In this document: positions 59,764 through 64,000 of the stretch, in pieces
Layout: every line of letters begins with the position of its first letter
Numbering within the stretch: position 1 is the stretch's first letter
From: CATQHL01 sp965204655
Lineage (GTDB): Bacteria; Actinomycetota; Acidimicrobiia; Acidimicrobiales; CATQHL01
Assembly: GCA_965204655.1 (NCBI GenBank)
Contig: OZ241998.1
Location: forward strand, 930,001 to 994,000
Length of the DNA stretch: 64,000 nt
Direction of reading: 5' to 3'
The notes under the pieces: generated by a model
The model's input: the letters and a program-made list of their open reading frames with translations, nothing else
The model's database searches: none
Told to the model about the DNA's origin: nothing
Made by a program: the position numbers and the translations under genes

Positions 59764-61101
59764 CTACTCGGCTCTGTAAGCGAGATTAAAGGAGGAAATC
59801 CCGACCGGCTCATTCATTGATAATTCGATCTCAACGCGCCCATCTTTAACCTCCTCATCCAAGTCAGACAGCGGAACAACAAATGTGTTCTTCTCTACTG
59901 GACACAATCTATGACCGCCTATGCTTGCTGACATTAGACCTACTACTTGGGATGATTCATCTTCACGAACGACCTTAAGTGCTAGGTGCATGGACTCTTG
60001 ATTCTTAATAGAATCTGGCAACAAAACCGAGACGATTACCTTGTGAGTCTCCCCTTTTATAGGACGAAAAATCGGTGATAACTCAACCTGGAGCCTCTTC
60101 TTTCGTGTAACGGGGTCTTCCCGCACTCGAGAACCTTGTTCGCTGCCACCCGTCCCTTCCCCTGAAACCGGCGATGGTTGCTCGGTCTCCGACTCGGACG
60201 GCAAAGTGGGCTCTTCCACATCCGTTGATTCATCAGGAGGCCAACTTTCCGGGCGCGGGGCTCGATTCACTTCCCGCAGAGGATCGATCTGGATCTGCGC
60301 GCCACTGTCAACATCTTTGATCACCAATCCAAACCGCTCCAACTCGCGCGCGTCTGAGACGCGGTCGGAATCTCGGAAAGCACGTTCCTTGATCGTCTCA
60401 TAGAGCCAGCCTCTTAGATCCTTCAGTGCTTTTCTAGCTTTACGGCGTCCTTCCTTATCGGTCTGAGGTATTTCATCTACAGACAAAGCGTCATGCGAAG
60501 GAGGCTCGCATTGCTTAAGAATCAAATCGCCTTCACGGGGTACGCAAGAGAGAACTGCAGTAAAGTTTTCCCAGTGGGGAGGGATTGAGGGGCTTGCCAG
60601 GCCCAGGTTCTTGGCAGTGTCCGTCAACATCAAACCAGGATGTCTCACCAACGCTAGATCTCTCCGAGCATTCTCTTCCCCCACGTCAATCCTAAGCTGC
60701 AGGTCGCCGATACCCTTAATGTAGCGTTCAGCCTCCGGTTTTTGGGCTGATACTTTGATGTATCGACGAGTTTTATCGCTGCTAATTTTCTCCCAACACT
60801 CCCCGCCTTCAGTAAGTCGTTGAGCATCTAGGACAGCGTGTTTCCCAATCGTCAACTCCAAGCGCTTGTGTATCAGCGCAAAGAAAAAACTGTCTGCCGC
60901 CGAATTAATAGCCCTGTGTTCCCACCCTAGGCTTTTCCCATTTTCCCCTTCATCCTCCCCTGGCATATATCCAGGTATCACGACCATCGTACCCGGATCT
61001 TTCATATAGAACCGATCTGGAATCTCCTCGTCCGATAGAGGATCAAACTTATTCCCGAGGTAGCCGTCTGCTGAGAGTTTTTTAGACTCCGTTGAATTCA
61101 A
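59764..61101 (-). CDS. C-terminal part of GHKL ATPase gene, out of frame with its N-terminal part
   Basis: The 445-codon frame opens at a TTG (61101) with no ribosome site. It continues the ATPase sequence that ends at the poly-G tract; its true upstream residues would be FIGRSILVTHEDL. It includes PGTMVVIPGYMPGEDEG, a likely transducer region with ELTIGKHAVLDAQRL, a Pro/Ser/Glu-rich linker near 290-330, and a beta-rich C-terminal domain ending FNLAYRAE. On its own it lacks the ATP-binding site and is unlikely to be functional. Confidence 0.7.
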   Translation of the reverse strand: MNSTESKKLSADGYLGNKFDPLSDEEIPDRFYMKDPGTMVVIPGYMPGEDEGENGKSLGWEHRAINSAADSFFFALIHKRLELTIGKHAVLDAQRLTEGGECWEKISSDKTRRYIKVSAQKPEAERYIKGIGDLQLRIDVGEENARRDLALVRHPGLMLTDTAKNLGLASPSIPPHWENFTAVLSCVPREGDLILKQCEPPSHDALSVDEIPQTDKEGRRKARKALKDLRGWLYETIKERAFRDSDRVSDARELERFGLVIKDVDSGAQIQIDPLREVNRAPRPESWPPDESTDVEEPTLPSESETEQPSPVSGEGTGGSEQGSRVREDPVTRKKRLQVELSPIFRPIKGETHKVIVSVLLPDSIKNQESMHLALKVVREDESSQVVGLMSASIGGHRLCPVEKNTFVVPLSDLDEEVKDGRVEIELSMNEPVGISSFNLAYRAE

Positions 61102-61115
61102 ATCTTCGTGGGTTA

Positions 61116-61724
61116 CTAATATTGAACGCCCGATGAAGCGTCTAGAAAGACCCCCCCCCCCCCCCTATTTCTATAACAAGTTGAATAAAGCACGGTGCGC
61201 AAAGGAGTAGAGGCGAAAGGAGCATGCTTGCCCAACCCAAACGAGCCCAGGTTTGCACCCGAAGGTTTGACCGAGTGTCCTTCGGAATTAGTCAAAGCCT
61301 CCCAGGGACTCACCGACCCTTCATCAGCCTCAAAGTGCCGCGTTCCTGTGGTCTCGAGATCGGTAATTGACAAAGCCTCAATTGGGCCAGATTCCAGCAT
61401 TTCGAGAGCTGCTGCGAATTGCTGCTTACCTTCCTCGGAGTTGTATTTCGAATCAACACACCTGCGGAGAGCTTCCATCAAGGTAGTTCCTCCGATTTCC
61501 TCTGGCGAGAGTGAAATCATGTCGATTTCAACCAAGACAGGCTTTTCTCCGTCGTCCGCATCGAGGGAATTCTGAAGACACTCTCTGACGAGGGCGGCAT
61601 CTCTAGCGGCGCTGAAGATAGACAAGCCGGCGATTTTGAAACCGCTAGACTTGGCGGGCGACGGCGGGAATTCCCATTTCAGATCACTCACCTCTTTAGT
61701 GTATCCCTCGCTCGCTGTTTCCAC
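61116..61724 (-). CDS. N-terminal GHKL (Hsp90-like) ATPase domain, frame broken at poly-G
   Basis: From GTG 61724 the frame encodes a GHKL nucleotide-binding domain. The N box is VRECLQNSLDA, the G1-like motif is ALSITDLETTG, and the ATP-lid motif is GANLGSFGLGKHAPFAS. After TCYRNR come four Gly from the poly-G tract, then a premature stop 12 residues later. With 16 or 13 Gs the frame would continue into 59764-61101, giving about 653 residues. Large GHKL ATPases occur in several bacterial anti-phage systems and in MORC/Hsp90-like proteins. Confidence 0.8.
   Translation of the reverse strand: METASEGYTKEVSDLKWEFPPSPAKSSGFKIAGLSIFSAARDAALVRECLQNSLDADDGEKPVLVEIDMISLSPEEIGGTTLMEALRRCVDSKYNSEEGKQQFAAALEMLESGPIEALSITDLETTGTRHFEADEGSVSPWEALTNSEGHSVKPSGANLGSFGLGKHAPFASTPLRTVLYSTCYRNRGGGGVFLDASSGVQY
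61151..61165. repeat. Homopolymer tract of 15 C (poly-G on coding strand) inside the GHKL gene
   Basis: Fifteen Cs interrupt the ATPase coding sequence between its lid motif and the rest of the domain. Length 15 leads to a stop; 14 also gives an early stop (TAG); 16 or 13 restores the full frame. This is the arrangement of a coding-region on/off switch, if the tract length is correct. Confidence 0.85.
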
Positions 61725-61917
61725 TTTGTTCGCTCACGATTCACAAGTTCTTAGAAGTCAGATAGGAACTGCCGTCATCACCCCATCCCACCAAGCCAAT
61801 CGGAAACACTCAACGCCCTGCACCGGAAACTAAGAAGCAACTCACTAGGGGCGCACCTCCGACCACCATCAGACGTAAGCCCCGACAGACACCTAGAGCC
61901 CTCAGACCACCCAAAAA
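61725..61917. other. Intergenic region upstream of the defence-like operon
   Basis: About 190 bp between the ATPase start and the acyl-CoA dehydrogenase stop. It should contain the operon promoter, but no clear -35/-10 pair or terminator hairpin was identified. It is C- and A-rich towards the right end. Confidence 0.35.
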
Positions 61918-63078
61918 TCAGTCACGCTCGCGCATGCGCGCTAGGAGGCGGCGGGCTATCACCAGTTTCTGAATCTCGTTTGTCCCTTCCCCGATGATCA
62001 TCAGGGGGGCGTCCCGGTAGTGGCGCTCCACGGAGTGTTCGGTGGTGTACCCGTAGCCGCCGTGGATGCGCATGGCGTCGGTGGCGATCTCATACGCCGC
62101 CTCTGACGCGAACAACTTGGCCATGCCGGCCTCCAGGTCAATGCGCTCCCCCGCGTCGTAGCGGCGGGCAGCGTCGTAGGTCATCAACCGGGCGGCATGC
62201 AGCTTTGTAGCCATCTCCGCCAGCATGAACCCGACCGCCTGGTGCTCAAAAATCGGCCTGCCGAAAGTTTCACGCTCCTGCGCGTAAGCCATTGAAGCGT
62301 CCAAGGCTGCCTGCCCCACCCCTACCGCCCTAGCGGCGATGTTCACCCGACCGAGTTCCAGCGCTGAGAGGGCGTAACGCAGCCCCTGGCCTGTGCCCTC
62401 CTCGCCGCCCAGCAGGTTGGCGTCCGGCACCCTGTGATCCGCATAAGACATCTCCACCGTCTCCAGCCCCTTGTAACCCAACTTGTCGATCCGCCGGCTG
62501 ATGGTCAAACCCCCCGAACGCTCCCCGGGCGTCTTCTCCACCACGAAGCACGTGACTCGGTCGTCCGGGGTGCGCGCCAGCAGCATCACCAGGGAAGCCC
62601 GCATCCCGTTCGTCACCCACATCTTCGTCCCGTTGATTACCCACTCCCCCCCGTCGGGGACGGCCCGGCAGCGGATGTTCTTTGTGTCGCTCCCGGCGTC
62701 GGGCTCAGAAAGCGAAAAAGCCGCCCGGAAGGAGCCGTCCAGCATCCTCGGAAGAAACCTCTCCCGCTGCTCCGGGGTGCCGAACCGGCTGATCATCGCC
62801 ACCGCCAACTTATGCGAATTGAGTATCCCGGCCAGCGACATCCAGCCCCGGGAGAGTTCTTCCACGATGCGGGCGTAGGTCACGGCGTCAAGCCCCAGAC
62901 CGCCGTACTCAGTCGGGATGGTGGAGCCGAACAAGCCGAACTCGCACATCTGCTCAAACATGCCCTGCGGGAACTCATCCGCAAGCTCCAACTCACGGGA
63001 CTGCTCCAGGACGTCTTTGTCCACCCAGGCAGCCACGGCTGCCACTAGGTCGTCGGCGATTTCGGCGTCTACAGACAT
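61918..63078 (-). CDS. Acyl-CoA dehydrogenase
   Basis: From ATG 63078 (AGAAGGGG upstream; a GTG three codons earlier is an alternative) the protein has 386 residues. It shows AFSLSEPDAGSDTKNIRCRA and WVINGTKMWVTNG for flavin and substrate binding, RETFGRPIFEHQAVGFMLAEM in the C-terminal domain, MRIHGGYGYTTEH, and the catalytic IIGEGTNEIQ glutamate. It is a typical active short-chain or branched-chain-type dehydrogenase, unlike the gene at 2428. It follows the SnoaL-like gene by 14 bp, so the two are co-transcribed. Confidence 0.9.
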   Translation of the reverse strand: MSVDAEIADDLVAAVAAWVDKDVLEQSRELELADEFPQGMFEQMCEFGLFGSTIPTEYGGLGLDAVTYARIVEELSRGWMSLAGILNSHKLAVAMISRFGTPEQRERFLPRMLDGSFRAAFSLSEPDAGSDTKNIRCRAVPDGGEWVINGTKMWVTNGMRASLVMLLARTPDDRVTCFVVEKTPGERSGGLTISRRIDKLGYKGLETVEMSYADHRVPDANLLGGEEGTGQGLRYALSALELGRVNIAARAVGVGQAALDASMAYAQERETFGRPIFEHQAVGFMLAEMATKLHAARLMTYDAARRYDAGERIDLEAGMAKLFASEAAYEIATDAMRIHGGYGYTTEHSVERHYRDAPLMIIGEGTNEIQKLVIARRLLARMRERD

Positions 63079-63092
63079 ACCAACCACCCCTT

Positions 63093-63479
63093 CTACTGAT
63101 CAGCGGCTGCCAGACGGCTGCGCCACTCGCCCAGGTCGACGTAGTCCCGCACCTCAACGATGAGGCCGCTGACCAGATCGAACTCAAACACACCGTTGCA
63201 GCGCACCGCGTACTCCTCGCCGCCTATCCAGAAGCGGTCGATCCGCTCTGCCCACACCAACGCCCGCCCGTCTTTCTCCTCTCCGTAAGAGATGCTCTCC
63301 ACGTCCCAGCGGACTTTTTCGCAACGAGGCAGGATGCCTCCGAAGAGCTTAGCGATCTCAGCATGCCCTCTCGCCGGGGGGTGAGGCACGTTCTGCCAGG
63401 AGGCGTCGGGCGCCATGCAATCCAGGACAGTTTGCACGTCGGCGGTCTCCACGGCGCGGAGAAACTGCCGAAAGAGCAC
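63093..63479 (-). CDS. SnoaL / limonene-epoxide hydrolase-like (NTF2-fold) protein
   Basis: The 128-residue protein has the NTF2-like pattern FLRAVETADVQTVLDCMAPDASWQN, GHAEIAKLFG, then AERIDRFWIGG and GVFEFDLVSGLIVEVRDYVDLGEW. These positions match limonene-1,2-epoxide hydrolase-type proteins, whose Asp/Arg residues lie in the ERIDRF and RDY strands. It starts at GTG 63479 and is upstream of the acyl-CoA dehydrogenase. It may hydrate an epoxide or act as an isomerase in the same pathway. Confidence 0.75.
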   Translation of the reverse strand: MLFRQFLRAVETADVQTVLDCMAPDASWQNVPHPPARGHAEIAKLFGGILPRCEKVRWDVESISYGEEKDGRALVWAERIDRFWIGGEEYAVRCNGVFEFDLVSGLIVEVRDYVDLGEWRSRLAAADQ

Positions 63480-63544
63480 CCTCGTGCTTTCGAGTGATGA
63501 AGCAGCCTCCGAAACGATGGAGCGATACTACCCCGCTTGGACAT

Positions 63545-63830
63545 GACCTGCTTCGACGGGCGGACGGGCGGACGCCGGGGCACCGGGCGGGCGGACACCG
63601 GGCGAGGCGGACGGGACAACGCGCGGACGGCGGGCGAGGCGGACGGGACACCGGACACCGGGCGAGGCGGACGGGACAACGCGCGGACGGCGGGCGAGGC
63701 GGACGGGACAACGCGCGGACGGCGGGCGGGACAACGGACACCGGGCGGGCGGGACGACGGGCGGACACCGGGCGAGGCGACGGGACACCGGGCGACGACG
63801 GGCGGGCGGGCGGGACGACGGATGCCGTCT
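63545..63830. repeat. GC-rich minisatellite (GCGAGGCGGACGGGACA units)
   Basis: Imperfect units of about 32-35 bp built from GGCGAGGCGGACGGGACAAC, GCGCGGACGGCGG and CACCGGACACCGGGC repeat several times. Open frames exist in nearly every phase because the composition is almost stop-free, but none resembles a protein family. It occupies most of the gap between the SnoaL-like gene and the gene at the right edge. Confidence 0.75.
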
Positions 63831-63955
63831 AGACGAACGGCGCCAGCCGAACGACGCCGTCTAGGCGGACGCTCCGGCGGCTTCTTGTGAGCGTTTCCCG
63901 CAGGAAAGCACTCCCCGCCGCTCCTCAAAGTTATGATTCCGGTGATGGAGCAACC

Positions 63956-64000
63956 ATGACCAGCACCGCCATCGAGACCACCTCCCGCCCTTACAGCCTC
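63956..64000 (+). CDS. Start of a gene running off the right edge
   Basis: ATG 63956 is preceded by GGAG at 6 nt and opens a frame of 15 codons (MTSTAIETTSRPYSL) to the end of the window. The product cannot be identified from this length. It is divergent from the SnoaL-like gene. Confidence 0.45.
   Translation, partial: MTSTAIETTSRPYSL

Noticed and set aside
63494..63928. Several long frames in all phases at the right end
   Set aside because: Stop-free GC-rich minisatellite; translations are simple Arg/Gly/Pro/Thr repeats.

Overview
The window looks like a high-GC actinobacterial chromosome segment, most plausibly an uncultured member of the class Acidimicrobiia. This is inferred from frequent GTG and TTG starts, 4-nt start/stop overlaps, secreted proteins with long Thr/Pro linkers, and a catabolic repertoire rich in CoA-transferases, acyl-CoA dehydrogenases and branched-chain-type ABC transporters. 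No rRNA, tRNA, CRISPR array or transposase was seen.

Region 1 (1-10216, + strand) holds a surface protein with a neocarzinostatin-like domain behind a clear sigma70-type promoter, a class III CoA-transferase, an acyl-CoA dehydrogenase-like flavoprotein and a branched-chain-type ABC importer. The importer is compressed into very few polypeptides: a lipoprotein binding protein, a LivF-type ATPase with an N-terminal membrane domain, and a LivH-LivM-LivG triple fusion.

Region 2 (10277-19043) is the most unexpected metabolic locus. It encodes an SDR resembling plant chlorophyll b reductase (NOL/NYC1), a chlorophyllase-like alpha/beta hydrolase, a Rieske oxygenase of the pheophorbide a oxygenase/VanA type, and two proteins of the red chlorophyll catabolite reductase/bilin reductase fold. 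Around them lie a DUF3891 protein and four proteins that may be beta-barrels, three of which share a YxGP motif. Together this resembles the plant chlorophyll breakdown route; the substrate is inferred.

Region 3 (19150-31565) holds a CitE-like lyase, a two-domain nitrilase-like hydrolase and an IclR regulator. Divergent from the regulator is a tightly overlapping operon: CoA-transferase, cyclase/formamidase, MmgE/PrpD, hydantoinase B, hydantoinase A, then an ethanolamine-type amino-acid permease. It reads as uptake and degradation of a cyclic or N-acylated nitrogen compound.

Region 4 (31.6-57.0 kb, - strand) is an accessory array. A 2408-residue modular protein (Cys-rich head, about 11 fibronectin III domains, a phospholipase A2-like HD motif and a C-terminal ricin-like beta-trefoil) is followed by a lipoprotein gene. 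Downstream come a 5'-truncated, frameshifted copy of the giant gene and a series of broken tail (trefoil) cassettes, each followed closely by a paralogous lipoprotein gene. There are six intact lipoprotein paralogues and one deletion remnant. An RCC1-repeat lipoprotein ends the array. The layout recalls orphan tail/immunity cassettes of polymorphic toxins. A 16-nt poly-G (coding strand) sits just upstream of the giant gene.

Region 5 (57.2-61.7 kb, - strand) has visibly lower GC. It is a four-gene, defence-like operon: GHKL ATPase, two unrecognised proteins and a PP-loop PAPS-reductase-like protein. The GHKL gene is interrupted by a 15-nt poly-G tract; 16 or 13 Gs would give one 653-residue protein, so it is a candidate phase-variable switch.

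Region 6 (61.9-64.0 kb) returns to catabolism: an acyl-CoA dehydrogenase, a SnoaL/epoxide-hydrolase-like protein, a GC-rich minisatellite and the start of another gene at the window edge.
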